Assembly: GCA_039619475.1 (NCBI GenBank)
Contig: CM077115.1
Location: forward strand, 416,462,557-416,526,556
Direction: 5' to 3'
DNA: 64,000 nt
DNA from: Icerya purchasi
Lineage: Eukaryota; Arthropoda; Insecta; Hemiptera; Monophlebidae
The notes under the pieces are model-generated. The model made no database searches, was not told the origin of the DNA, and was given only the letters and a program-made list of their open reading frames with translations. Positions 48,670-60,264 of the stretch are shown here, one piece after another; the first letter of the stretch is position 1, and each line of letters begins with the position of its first letter. The translations under genes were made by a program, and so were the position numbers.

Positions 48670-48805
48670 TGACTATTAGCGATTATTTTTATTTATTTAT
48701 TTAATTCTTGTAATAAAAGTTCGTCGTCACTCGGGATCGAACCCATGATCTCCATAACGGAAGTCAAGCGCTCTAGCAACCATGCTGACTCTACTGTACT
48801 GTAAT
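48670..48805 (-). mobile_element. tRNA-derived SINE
   Basis: On the minus strand, GTCAGCATGGTTGCTAGAGC (tRNA 5' half and A box) is followed by a perfect B box, GGTTCGATCCC, 28 bases after the sequence GCGCTTGACTT. After GAGTGACGACGAAC there is no CCA or pol III terminator; instead a short body runs into an (AAAT)n tail. The two boxes at tRNA spacing plus a simple-repeat tail define a short tRNA-derived SINE. The acceptor stem is not paired, so it is not a functional tRNA gene. Confidence 0.7.
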
Positions 48806-50214
48806 AGAAATATTATTCATAGTGGAATAGCACCAATTACGTAATATCTCGAATGGAAGTGATGTTTTCGTGCTGGTAGTGTTTATTAAGTGAAATATCC
48901 ATCGATGATGTGGAAATTTTTCAATTATCTGATTTCACACTTCGGGCATATTTTTAACGAGATATCCCTAATAGTAGTTATATACCACTCTCGATAATCT
49001 ATCAAAAATAAAAACGTCAGTTAAAAGTTTAGTTTTTAATCAGATAACAACGTTATTTCACGTTTATCTGTTTTCTTCCAAACTTCTTGCTTCGAAAAAG
49101 TTTTTAGAATCCATAATCAGATTGAATTCGCGGCGAAATACTGAAATTGAAAAAATCGTAATAATAGATTAATAGGTATAAAATGTTCGCCGAATGAAAA
49201 GACTACGCGATTCAGCGAAAAATTAAAGCGACAACTTTTTTTCTCTCCATTCAGCTGTTTGTTGTCGCACGGGTCTACATTTATTCCAGGGGCAATCCGG
49301 AAAAACGAAAAAAAAAAAAAAAAAAAATCTCATCATATCGTTCTAGTCGTGATCAGACGGAAATAAGCAACTCTGAACTTCTACAATTTTCATTTTTGCG
49401 AACCTTCATAATTTTTTCGCAATTTGCGTGATTTTATTTCAGTTTTATTTTTGCTAAAAAAAAAGCTGGTACGTTTACCGAACTTGCCCGTCCGTTTAAT
49501 TTGGTACAGTAATTAATTGTATAGCGGGGGAAATTCGCTTTTAAGCGTGCGATTAGCGTTTAAATGAAAAACATGACGTAGTATACTGACAAATTGTTAC
49601 GCTTAGTTCGTCACGGTATGTTTAATCGAAAAGAAATGATCTGCAAAAGGTTCATTTCGATACTCACATTATTAACTTTGCAGCTGGAAAACGGTTTATT
49701 TCACTACTGTACCTGCTTCTAAAATAGTGCCATTTTCCGAGGCGTAATTTTCGGTTTTACGATCCTCGTAATTAATCGCTTGACATCTCCCACCGCAATA
49801 ATTACCAAGTTCGCGAATTAAACTGTACCCGTTCTTGTTCCGAGTAATAAAATTCCCGAAAAGTTCCGTTGACGACACTTGGCAAAATGTGCGTGCAATT
49901 TTTAGGCAGGTAGTTTTTACTTTCAGGAGACATTTTTATTATCTTCCCAACGTTACAGGACTATAGTTAATGGAATCCCACGGCGGTCACGCGTAATGGT
50001 ATTTAAATCTGTAATGTTTAAGCCGTGGTTTTTTTGGAAATAGTTTTTAGCCGCCTCTTTTCCTCTTTTTTTTTTTTTTCCATTTTAACAAGTCTAAGAA
50101 ATTTATAGGAAGTCCAAGGAAAAGATTACTAACGGGGGTTTTAGTGGCGAATTTTCGACAGTTTTCAATATTTTTTTAAGCTATATATATATATATATAT
50201 ATACTCGGAGGAGT

Positions 50215-51135
50215 GAGTTGGTATCGGTGCCTCTTTTATCCTCCCAGATTTTGACTTTTCAGATCGCTTGCCTCCTTTCTGTTCTGCATTCATAAACGTA
50301 TTAATGACTATCCTACGTTCCATTATTTTCATTTTTTCCAGTCACCTTTTGCTCTAAATTCTCGATTATATCTGACTCCATGACCGCCTTTTAATTTATT
50401 CTCCCCTACCTGATCATTTTATCATACTCCGCATATGCTCACTTATCCATGTTCTTTCTTCCCTTCGTTCCATTTATATTGATATTTACTACGGGTTCCT
50501 AGTCATTCGGGCATCTTCGGTAATGAATCAGCTGATTCTTTGGTACTCGCGTTGCTGCCTCTTCTCACTTCTTCTCTCAAAAAGTCCCATCGTCTAATCT
50601 ACTTCCGCTGTGAAAAGGTTTTCATCTCAGACTTTGGTATCGGATGTATACGTTTCCTTTTTCTCTAATAATCATTCATTTAATGTCTGTTCAATCTGGC
50701 CTTCCTGTTAACCTATGGTTCCTTTTGTTTCTTCCACTTCGTCGTCCTGTTGTTGTCTCCATTATTCGTCTTCGCTCTTAAGCCATACTTTATTATCTTC
50801 CTCCTGTTTTCGTTTTATGTTGGTTGCCTCTCCATATTGTCCTTTCCACTCGAATAAAGAATATGTTTGCGATGCGGACCATGTATTTATTAAGTGTAGA
50901 TTTCTTCCTATTAACTGTTCTACTTTCTATTCCACTTTATTTATACTCGGTCTTCCTATTCCATATTGCGCCTCTTATGTTTTATCTTTTCCCAGAGCAT
51001 AGATTGTTCCTATTATCTGTTCCTTTCTCCTAACAATATCTGACTGTGTCAAGATATAATTGATTGCTTCCTATTCTAACTGTTTCTGGGTAAAGATCCC
51101 CAGTTGACACCCCCGCCTCCATCCTAAAAAAAAAA
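50215..51135 (+). mobile_element. I/Jockey-type LINE 3' part with RNase H remnant
   Basis: At about 50490-50545 the plus strand reads RVPSHSGIFGNESADSL, the classic end of a LINE RNase H domain (WIPSHxGIxGNExAD). At 50865-51002 an open stretch reads CDADHVFIKC and LGLPIPYCASYVLSF, the Cys-containing C-terminal tail. The 3' UTR ends with GTTTCTGGGTAAAG, GTTGACACCCC and an A-run at about 51126-51135. The frame is broken. The left limit is a TA tract at about 50183-50204. Confidence 0.7.
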
Positions 51136-51139
51136 AGAG

Positions 51140-52950
51140 TTAGTATTGCATAAAAATAAATACCAAATACCAACTTTATTGGTATTCTTTGCGGCGTTGT
51201 TCTCTTTTTGTTTCCTCCATTAATTAGTTTCCCACAAAGTGCTCATAATCTCGGACTCTAAAAGTGCTTTACAGGCATATAATCTTCCTTCTACCTCTTC
51301 CCCGATTATGTAATACTTCTCATACTCTCATTCCATGATCTTTTCCTTCTTCACTCGATTGAGATAAATCTTCTGTGCGTTTCTGGTCATTTACGAATTT
51401 TTTATAAGTTTTTGGACTGCATTCGTGTATGGTGATTAAAAATCAAATGATACTAATCGTTCTCTAAGGAGGGTCTGTGATAGATCCGTACTGTAGAGGG
51501 AACATTGTCACAAACATTACATTCGCACATCAAGAATGTACAAAAAAAGAATAGATACGGCGCTTCAAATCGAACAATACGACAGACAGCAAAAATAAAA
51601 CAAAACTTTCAAGAAATCTCGATAAAATTTATACAGCAAACGAGATTTTGATATTTGCCGAAAAAAGTCTGCCTTCTCAGCTCGATTAATCGATCAAAGT
51701 CATTTAAATGTAACAAACGAATTCGATTATTAATGGAAACGGTAAGGACTCAAACGAATGGGACGTTGCAAATCTTCGTAAATCCGGTTCGCTTTCACGT
51801 CTCTCATAAGTAATTTAAGACTCGCCGACGATGCGAAAAGTATTATTTAGGAGGAACTTTTCAACGCAGCTTAATAATGAAAATATCGGCGGAAAATTTA
51901 CCAAGTTTAATTACGGTAATCCTCTGCTCGACCGGAACGGGAGCGAATTGGCGAAAATTCCAAATTCAACGGCAAAAAACGGTAAAAGTTTGTCGCAGCA
52001 GTGCGACAATAAAACCAAAGTCACCGCTGATGTTTTAATCCCTATTAACATCCCAAAGCAGCAACGTCGTATTAGTGCTACGAATACGAATGCAACAGTC
52101 TCTTCCGAACGCCAAATTTGGAATTCGACTACTTCGCAGCGCACTAATTTCCAGTGCTAATAGCGGACCTAACAGCATAGTCGAAAGTTTAAATTTAAAA
52201 CGGCTGCTGCTAACTTATAAAATTTACGTTACGTATTAATTGTTTTTGTTTTAATTTTTCAATTGTAGTACACTACGTTCTTTTCCTCGGGGTCACGGGG
52301 AAATATTTAAGCAGTCTTTATCGGTTCCTTGCACATGCTTGTTTTTACATGATACTATTGCAACAGTTTTATTAATACTTTGTGCTAATATCTTTATTAA
52401 TCCTTAATACCCGAAAATAATTATTATCTTCCAATTGTAGAAAATACGTTCCTTTCCTGTTTCCGCTTTGTCATTTTTTTGCATACGTTTCCCTTTTAAA
52501 CATATTACTCATTTTCGTTACTTTTCCCGATTCTACAGGGTCATATATAGTAGCGTAATAAACAAGCTTTCCGGGCCGAACTAGCATTTCCTCCGATCAC
52601 TAACGACGAATCAGGCAATAAACAATTTTTTGTACGCAATTTCTTAGTCCGTAAGGGAAACTCTAACTACATTTCGCTTACACACCTCTGTATCTCGATT
52701 TGTATTGCTATAATGGCGCTCGCTATTTGTTCTGCTGTTGGAAAAAGAATTGACTTCGTGTTTCACTCATTTTTTGACCGCTAGATAAAACGTCCACACT
52801 TCGTACACGGAGGGTAGTTGCAGTTGTTTCAGACTAATCCGAAAGTGCTGCAGACGAAACAAAAACGAATGCATACACGACATGTGAAATTGAACATCAT
52901 TCGGAGAGAAGTAAAACTGGAGATCGTCTTTCAAAAAAAAAAAAAGTGAA
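51140..52950. other. No gene recognised
   Basis: The frame 51831-52160 (109 codons, plus) is Asn/Ser/Thr-rich with no known domain. It lies in single-copy-looking, CpG-containing sequence and has no splice or homology support, so I do not call it a gene. Confidence 0.35.
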
Positions 52951-53594
52951 AACACTAGGCAGAAAATTTAAACTGCGGAATTGGATAGTAGAAGATAGAG
53001 AAGGAAAACTGGTGTTACAAGGAAAAGCACATGCCGGTGAAAAGAATATTGCGCGTTATCGTTCGAGGATGAAGATAAACTAAGAACAGAACACAGCATG
53101 AACTACTAGATATTCCGATATCGAAAGTTGAATAAGAATAAAAAGTACCAGAGCGGTTAGAAGTGACCGGATAGGCGCTGAAATACTGCAATCCCTACAA
53201 GAAAATGAAAATAACCCAATCATCATACAACCAAATATGGAAGACAGAAAAATTACTACATAATTGACTGAAATATGTTCTTATCCCAACGCATAAGAGA
53301 AGTTCCAGTAGTAGACAATGTAAGAGAACAATAGCGTTTATTTTACGTGCGAGTAAAATCACGAAATTATATTAACAATAAAACAAAACATTACTTAAAT
53401 TGGCAAATTGCAAAAGAACAAACTGGTTCTATCAGCAGAAAAAGCACTAGACAACAAATATTACCGATACGATAACCTATCGAATACAATAAGCTTCTAT
53501 TTCTATGTTCCATTGATTCCTCATAAAGCATTTGACTGTACCAAATAGAAAATATTACGAAAAGTACTAACCAGAAAGAAACTGTCGAAAATCA

Positions 53595-53602
53595 TCTAGT
53601 CA
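53595..53602. repeat. Target-site duplication, left (TCTAGTCA)
   Basis: Exact 8-bp repeat of 54011-54018, flanking the MITE. Confidence 0.85.
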
Positions 53603-54010
53603 GAAGGCCGTGTCCACGGGATGGGTTTTGGGGGTTACCCCCTCCCCCCCCCCATAAGAACTGAAATATTTATTATAAATACACAAAAATTTCAAATAAA
53701 TATTGATGTTTTTTTAACGGTGTTCTTACCTTTAAAAGAAGAAAGAAAAAATATGCTCCATATCTTTAGGTACTTCATTAATATCTTAAGGAAATTTTTT
53801 TTATTACGCGTATAATCAATAACATATGTAATCTTCATTAATGTTCATATACGGGGTAATTCATTTATGTAAATTATTAATATATAAATCAAACTGATGG
53901 AAATTATTAATGGTATGGGGATATTAGTGAAAAATGTATTGTTATTTATAAAATAAATATGTGAAGAAAATCCTCTCCCCTCCCTTCTCAAAATTCTGGG
54001 CACGGGCCTG
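53603..54010. mobile_element. hAT-like MITE, 408 bp
   Basis: The ends are imperfect inverted repeats: GGCCGTGTCC near the left end and the reverse complement of GGGCACGGGCCTG at the right, followed inside by G-rich and C-rich tracts respectively. Exact 8-bp direct repeats flank it. The interior is AT-rich and non-coding. It is inserted in an RTE-like LINE between the KAFD and RIDRIS motifs. A similar tip (GGCCGTATC) is found in the MITE at 8998-10975, so both probably used related transposases. Confidence 0.8.
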
Positions 54011-54018
54011 TCTAGTCA
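54011..54018. repeat. Target-site duplication, right (TCTAGTCA)
   Basis: Exact partner of 53595-53602. Confidence 0.85.
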
Positions 54019-54171
54019 AACTAATTAACTATACATATATATACATATATTTGCAAATGGAAGTTGCAGTAAGAATAGATAGGATTTCTTCAGAAACTTT
54101 CTGCCGAAGAAAAGGTGTATAGCAGGGGGTTTTATACTATCCCCAACTCTTTTTGTTCTACTTGTAATATC

Positions 54172-54350
54172 AATATTATATTATTATTTATAAAAACATC
54201 ACGGACATGTTTCGTAGTACAAACTACGTCATCAAACTTGAAACTTGAACAAATTAACTACAGTGTACCGTCAGTTGATCAATTTTCGAATTTGATGACG
54301 TAGTTTTTACTACGAGACACGTCGCTGCTGTTTTTATAAATAATAATATT
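54172..54350. repeat. Large imperfect palindrome (fold-back repeat)
   Basis: Left arm blocks TTATTTATAAAAAC, CGTAGTACAAACTACGTCAT and CAAACTTGAA recur in reverse complement on the right as GTTTTTATAAATAA, ATGACGTAGTTTTTACTACG and TTCGAATTTG, with the centre near 54262. Nearly the whole 178 bp can fold into one hairpin with mismatches. No coding frame. It could be a fold-back MITE or a hairpin RNA source. Confidence 0.75.
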
Positions 54351-54359
54351 AATTGTAAT

Positions 54360-55545
54360 TTCTGTCTAGTGTTACTTCAGTTCGATTTACATACGTAATA
54401 CAGAAACGGATAATACTTTAACGTGAGAAGTAACGTATATTCACAATATTGTTTGTAATTATTGTGCAATTAAGTAAGTATATAAATGTTTGCAATTTGT
54501 ATATGTATGAGTACATGTTAATTTATTTACGTTACTATGTATATATATTTATATATATATAAAAGTTTTCATAGTTGTATATATCTACTCTAACATATGC
54601 ACATTCGATTGTATACATTTAAGTATATTTGCAAGTATGTTAATATATGTATGTGTAAGTGTACGCAAGCATGCATAACGTATAATAAATTTCTAAAGAA
54701 ACAATGAGAAAAAATAAAAAATAATAATAAGAAATATATATATATATATGTAAGGAAAATTAAATTATTAAATTATTAAATTATTAAATTAATAAAAAAA
54801 ATTCGTATATTTACACATAACAAGTTAGAACGCGCAACCAACAATTTATAAATACATAGTCTCTGGTTTGTATACGTAATATTTTAGTACTTTATTTTGT
54901 TTATTTATTAAACAGGATTTTGTATGGTTTTGTTTTGTTTTTAAATCCACTCCATCTTTTCTTTTTTTTTTATTTATATATGTATATATTTTTTCAGTTT
55001 ATACGTGTTTTTTATATAGTTTCGCTGGATTTTGTTTTATTTTCATTTAATCTCGTTTGTTCATGCATCTACGCTAGATTCCACGCCGTTTCATTTCAAC
55101 TTATTTATATCCGATTTGTTTTGCTTCCTTGTTCCTAGCGCACTCCGATTTCCGCGATGTGAATTTGTTCTAGTTAAGCTGATTCGAAAAATTCTTACCA
55201 ACTTAATAAGGGGAAAAACGTCTTTGAAATTCAAGATAAGTTGAACATAGGTGGAAAACGCACCGACTTCGCGGCAAACTTTAATTACGAACTCTGCACT
55301 AAGTTTACGGTACCTGCGATAATTATAATAGCCCATAAAGGTCACGTACACACAATTTTTCGTCGTGGTGTCACTGGAGACTACTAAAGCACTATGACTA
55401 CTGTGTCAGCCTTTCTGCATTCCTCTGTTTATTCAGAAATAGAATTATTGTCATATTCGGTTCACTGGCACGTACTACATACGTTTTGTCTGCTCAAACT
55501 TCATTTTATAGTTATTTAACGAAATTGCCTAGTTTTATAGAAAAA

Positions 55546-55576
<31 letters not shown>

Positions 55577-55590
55577 CTATAATTATGATA
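54360..55590. other. No gene recognised; simple-repeat rich
   Basis: AT-rich with several TA and TATG-type tracts (54530-54570, 54725-54750) and an A-run at about 55541-55563. No recognisable gene. Confidence 0.45.
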
Positions 55591-55599
55591 ATATATATA

Positions 55600-56025
55600 C
55601 AAGGTGTACAATTGTATTCGCAGAATTTTGCCTTGGGGGGCCTAAAAATGGGGGGGAGGGGGAAACTTACTTTAATTACCTTCACAGTAGTCTCCTCTGA
55701 GGTTAGCGCACTGCCGCCAACGTTCGACCCGTTTTTGGAAGCACCCCGCAAATCACCCCGAAGATAGGTCCATCAGGACGCTCGTCGTGACACTTTGGAC
55801 TTCGGTAATGCCGTCGTATCGGTTTCCTTTCAAGTAACTTTCGAATTGAGGGAAGAAATGAAAGTCGCACGGAGCCAGGTCCGGGCTGTAGGAAGGGTGC
55901 GGAAGCGTGGAGATGCTGTGGAGCGTCAAAAACTGGGGTACTGCGAAGGGCGAGTGTACTGGAGCGTTGTCGTGATGAAGCACCCAAACCTTTTCGGCCA
56001 ATTCGGGTCGTGCGAATGCTTTGTT
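55600..56025 (-). pseudogene. Mariner transposase 3' part, 5'-truncated
   Basis: The right terminal sequence CAAGGTGTACAATTG begins after TA at 55598-55599. On the minus strand the frame begins near AFARPELAEKV (56020) and continues with WVLHHDNAPVH (second catalytic Asp), LPHPSYSPDLAPCDF (third Asp, 34 residues apart, so DD34D), and ends GDYCEGN before a TAA at 55672-55674. One in-frame TGA lies near 55755, between SSG and FAGCFQK. The N-terminal domain, first Asp and left terminal repeat are missing. It belongs to a different mariner lineage from the 17.8-kb element (HHDNAP rather than LHDNAR). Confidence 0.8.
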
Positions 56026-56079
56026 TATGTTTAAAACAAATCTCGATTGGATGCTGAATTTAGGGTTTAAAGTGAATTT

Positions 56080-56310
56080 AATTACAATTAGGGATTGAAC
56101 AGATTTAGCTTTTAATTATAGAAGGTTTCCAAGTATATTTGGAGTCTATTAGTATACCAAGAGAAGTTTCCGGTGCTTTAAACAGAATTCGGTTATTACC
56201 TCTAATTAGAAAGGCAGCAGATTCAGAATCAGGTGATAACTGTAGAAAGACAACGTATAAAGATATTTCTGGCGAGAAATATCGGGTTCACCATTTCTGA
56301 CCAGTGTTAT
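56080..56310 (-). mobile_element. LINE reverse transcriptase fragment, minus strand
   Basis: The minus strand reads SPDSESAAFLIRGNNR, then TSLGILIDSKYTWKPSI, the conserved block after the reverse-transcriptase palm in Jockey/R1-type elements (cf. VKYLGLHLDSKLRWNKHV at 21.3 kb). It ends near 56090 beside the truncated mariner. Other parts are missing. Confidence 0.55.
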
Positions 56311-56454
56311 GATTGTTGGCCATTTTTATTTGTTGTAAATTGGGCTAAAAATATTACATTCAGGCATTTTCAAATAGGCAAGCGGTTACTAGAGGTAATC
56401 AATTGTATCATTTAGATAGAGGCTAAAATATCCAAGGCAGGACCTTCACCTTGA

Positions 56455-56661
56455 CTATTGGAATTCGATTAAAAATTGATGAACCGATTCGCACTTGTAT
56501 TGATCGATCAATCGAGTAATTGCGAGTCTATCACTTAGCTTACCGTTCACTCGCACCGCTTTCAGTTTCCGAAGATGATTCAAAATGGGAGGATAGAGTT
56601 TGATTCGAGGAAATACAAAAGTCGCCTGTTTACCGTTTTTATAACACAGTAATATTGGCCT
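56455..56661 (-). CDS. Unidentified open frame with plausible splice acceptor (68 codons)
   Basis: Without an ATG, the minus strand is open for 68 codons from an AG|AGG that looks like an acceptor (AAAATTACAG) to a TAG at 56455-56457. The composition is that of a real protein rather than a low-complexity frame: RPILLCYKNGKQATFVF, then LNHLRKLKAVRVNGKLSD and IDQYKCESVHQFLIEF. A possible donor (GTAAGC) lies inside at VNG. I do not recognise the family. It may be a terminal exon, or part of the adjacent transposon cluster. Confidence 0.3.
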   Translation of the reverse strand, partial: RPILLCYKNGKQATFVFPRIKLYPPILNHLRKLKAVRVNGKLSDRLAITRLIDQYKCESVHQFLIEFQ

Positions 56662-56669
56662 CTGTAATT

Positions 56670-59600
56670 TTGAATTTAAAAGGAATGTTTATATCTGAAT
56701 AATAGTAGTGGCACCATTCTAGGCATCGTGTTATAGTTCCAGCTGTCTGTGTCCGGCTGTAAATATTTAAATAAAGTTCCTTAGCTGTGAGAAATAGATA
56801 TGTAAGGAAATGAATCGAGTCTTTATTAAATGCGCTATTTGTAGTGTAATATTTCAGTTGAAAACTTAGTTCAGATATAGTGAGATTATGCATAGGGTTC
56901 GTTATATTCAGAATCAAGGGAAACAAGATATTGCGTTTTTTTTGTTTTTTTTATATAACGAAACTGTTTAGGTAATTCTAATGTAGAAGATTTTGCGAAA
57001 AAAAGTTGTGTCGATTTTTGCTATGTAATATTGGTATCCTCCCGTTAATTCTTATTGTTTTGAGTTTAGAATTACTGTTATTATTTACGAGTTTAATTTT
57101 CTGTCGTAGAAAATGATCATCAATCGCTCAACGGATGTAGGTTAAATCTAATTTGTTCTCAGTACTTATTCAACGTGCAAAATTAGATATTAAAAATGTT
57201 TATTTATATTTACTTAGTATTTAGTTGAGTTGCGTTGCAGTTTTCATCCGTTTTAGTGTGTTCTTTGTTAAATCAATGCCGGTTAATTTTATCTGCCGTA
57301 ACTTATTATAAAAGATGGCGAAATCGCTTTCTACCCGTTCAAAGTGCTTTTTTTAGTTAATTATTTTTGTTTTCGATTATTCGTTATTCCTTTCATAACC
57401 TTTTTATCTTGTTACTTGTTTGCTTTTCTTACGGTCGTTTTGATTAATTACATTATTTCTTTTATGCCGCTTTCCATTTTTATCAATAATAATTCTTATT
57501 TCGTAGAATTTCTAAAAGTAACCCGTCCGTATGAGATGTCACTGTGCTCAGATCTTGATGCTAAACTCGACGGCATGGTCATTGAACGCGAGACATACTT
57601 TCAAGCCCTCACACTATCAAAAGTATTACAGTTACTTCAAACTGTCTGTATTCCATGAACCAGAGTAGTCTCTGCAAACGCCAAAAGCAAGTTGGCTCTA
57701 AAGACCAGACATCCAGTTCACCTGCTCCAACCTACTCTGGTCGCCGTATTAAATTCTTATGCGTCCTAGGACGACTATGAATTCGCAAAATCTCTATTTC
57801 AATATATGTTGATTTTCTGATCTTATCTCTCTTAATATTGCGCACTTTCCTGTTTTAAAAATCGTTTAAATTTCATTTCTTAAAATACTTTGTTTTGGTC
57901 CTTTTTGTATATTAATTAATTTTATTTCAATTTTTTTTGTAATAACGCTGAGCCAAACACGGGTAGGGAATACTTTCACCAGATTATCTTGAACCGCGCA
58001 CTAAATAGTTACTGCGGTTAATCGTTAACTTTCTACAATGTTTCAGGGAAAAAAGAAGTCGTACCAAGACTGAAAAACTAAAAAAATTATTTTGATGCTT
58101 TTTTCATTATTGAGACGATTGAGCTCTTTTCCGTATTGAAGTAGGAGCTCGGTTCGTTCGTTAAACGGGCTAAAGACTGTGAGATACTGAAATTAGCAGC
58201 ATTGTTCGAGAATGAGTTATCCAAAAATTCACGTTCGCCACGAGTAAGTCTTTTTGCATTTCTCGTCTGAGGCATCGTTGAAAAAATAGCATAGTGATTG
58301 TGCGTATCGGGTCATTGCATAGCGATCCGGGGGAGGTCTACATTTTAAAATCGTCTACTCTTATCAAATCATTGAGCATACGCGAACCTCAACTTCGCAC
58401 TGAGCAAGAAATTAAAATTTTCCACGTTAAATAGCAGAAATAAAAATGTTAAAAAAAAGAACAAAACAGTATTAATGGTGAACGGTATGCAAAAAAGTAA
58501 ATCGTCCATTCGGACTCGTTTCAATTTGCTGTTCTTTTTTTTTATAAGTTCTGTTCGAGTGTATCTTTCCACTTTTAATTAATTTTTTCTCAATTACGAA
58601 GTCGTCGCTAAAAGATCAGAAAAAGAACTTTTATTTTTTGAAACTGTTTAACAGAAATAATGAAACTCAAAATAATAGTCGGAGGGTTATTTTTTTCTAT
58701 TTCATGCGGCACCTTTGATCTGTTACTGTTAGTAGCAGCGAAGGTTTAAATACTGTTTCGGGGGATGAGGGAAAATAATTAAATTCTAGCATCCCTTCCA
58801 CACCGGTTGAAGGTATTCCGCTCTTTTCGGAAAAACTGGTTAAAGTTTTTCTAAGAAAAATTCGAAGAAAAAATAAAATAGAATAGAAGAGATTCGAAAT
58901 TAATTGCTCGACAATGTGTCCCACAAGGCGGATAATTTGCGACCTTAATTATTTCCGTTAAACTGCATCGAGCTGCTGATAATTCAGTATTAAAATTCCG
59001 ATCATCATCGCGAGCGCGAATTAAGTATTCAGTTTAACGTCGTTAAACGAGAACTGACGATGACCCCGCCACGAATTCTGTTGTCGCTGCAACTAGAATA
59101 GAAATGGCTGTTAATGCTGTTCTTCGTAGTTTCATCTTTTTTCTTAGAGAATTTCCCAGCGCAATCGCTTTATCCTACTATACTAGACCACTACTTACTT
59201 TATAATACGGTTCAGTATTTATTAGGAAAACGTTCAGTCCTCGTCGTCATCATGTTAGTGTGCCTCGCGACTGATGGAATTCTCCGGCGCAAAAGCAGAA
59301 CGATTCCAGTTGATTTTTAACTTCTCCAGTAATTACGAAGTACAACACCTATTTTTTCACAGTTACATTTTTAACTTAATACATGGTTAACTGTTTGTCT
59401 CGTCGTTTTTAATATACCTCATTTTTCCATTCGTTATGTTCCTTTTCATCATAAGTAGTCTCTGTGTCGATACAGTGCTACAAATTCGTGCGGTATTTTT
59501 CGTATATGTAAATTTATTAGATTCTTAGCTCAATATAATCCAAGTAAATTATTCGGAATTCAGTTTGCTCTAATGCCGATTACCCTCGTCTACGTTTCAA

Positions 59601-60025
59601 CTATATTCTATTATCTGTTTTTCGTTTTCTCCTTTTACCACCCCTTTTTAAAACGATTCCTTGCAATGACGATCATGTCCTCCCTGAATGCCCTTTTCTT
59701 TCTAGCGTTTCGTTCTGTTTGTTTAAAATTTATTTATTTATTTTTATTTTTTTCTATTTCCTTGTTCGCTCCGCACAGGCTCAATTGATTCCTTCATATT
59801 ATCAAAATTTGACTGACAACTTTTCCACCGTCTATACCGTTCATAACTCTGATCGATCTGCGGCAAAGCACTGCAGTTCCAGGCAAAAGTTTTATTTAAC
59901 TTTTCTAATATATAATAATAATTTACGAATTTAATATTTAAGAAGTTCCGATCTCAATTTTTCTGTTAACAACATGTTCGTCGCTTATGTTGTTTTTTTG
60001 TTTTTGTTCGAACATAACTTTCAAT
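56670..60025. other. No gene recognised
   Basis: AT-rich sequence with short chance frames. At 57660-57740 ACCAGAGTAG and CTACTCTGGT form a 10-bp inverted repeat about 65 bp apart. The frame 58087-58275 (minus) has no recognised domain. Confidence 0.4.
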
Positions 60026-60031
60026 AAAATA

Positions 60032-60123
60032 AAAGCGATTTTAACGATTCTTTGTTCATTCGCCAGTGTACCGACCGGTGCTGGTACTATGTAACTACTA
60101 CACCGTTGAGTATCGGTAAACAC
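60032..60123. repeat. Dispersed hairpin-containing repeat, copy 2
   Basis: Partner of 13936-14032. In this copy the short stem is GTACC...GGTAC around GACCGGTGCT, so the inner stem sequence has changed while the outer complementarity is kept. Confidence 0.5.
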
Positions 60124-60264
60124 CAGTAGTCAAGAAAAAAAGGGGGTGGGGGGGGGGCAGTTCTTCAGAGAAATTTCTTAGTGTATAATATAGAGGTATT
60201 ATTTTCCAAAGATTTATACTTAAATATGATTTAGATGATTATTCTGGTTAAAAAAGTTTTCTTT

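Larger units (their letters stand above)
52960..54165 (+). mobile_element. RTE-like LINE reverse transcriptase fragment, split by a MITE
   Basis: Decayed reverse-transcriptase landmarks in order on the plus strand: near 53330 RTIAFILRASKIT (cf. the RTISLISHASKI-type motif), near 53510 LIPHKAFDCTK (cf. FIDxxKAFDxVxR), then after the MITE VAVRIDRISSETF and, near 54110, RRKGV followed by a degenerate QG..LSPxLF motif. Stops and frameshifts separate them. The YADD box and C-terminus are missing beyond about 54165. It may be the same broad group as the 17.2-kb element. Confidence 0.6.

Noticed and set aside
48670..48805. Functional tRNA gene
   Set aside because: The A and B boxes are present, but the acceptor stem does not pair and an (AAAT)n tail follows.
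51831..52160. 109-codon open frame
   Set aside because: Asn/Ser/Thr-rich, no motif, antisense frame also open, no splice evidence.
57655..57745. Possible microRNA hairpin
   Set aside because: Only the outer 10 bp (ACCAGAGTAG/CTACTCTGGT) pair; the arms inside are not complementary.
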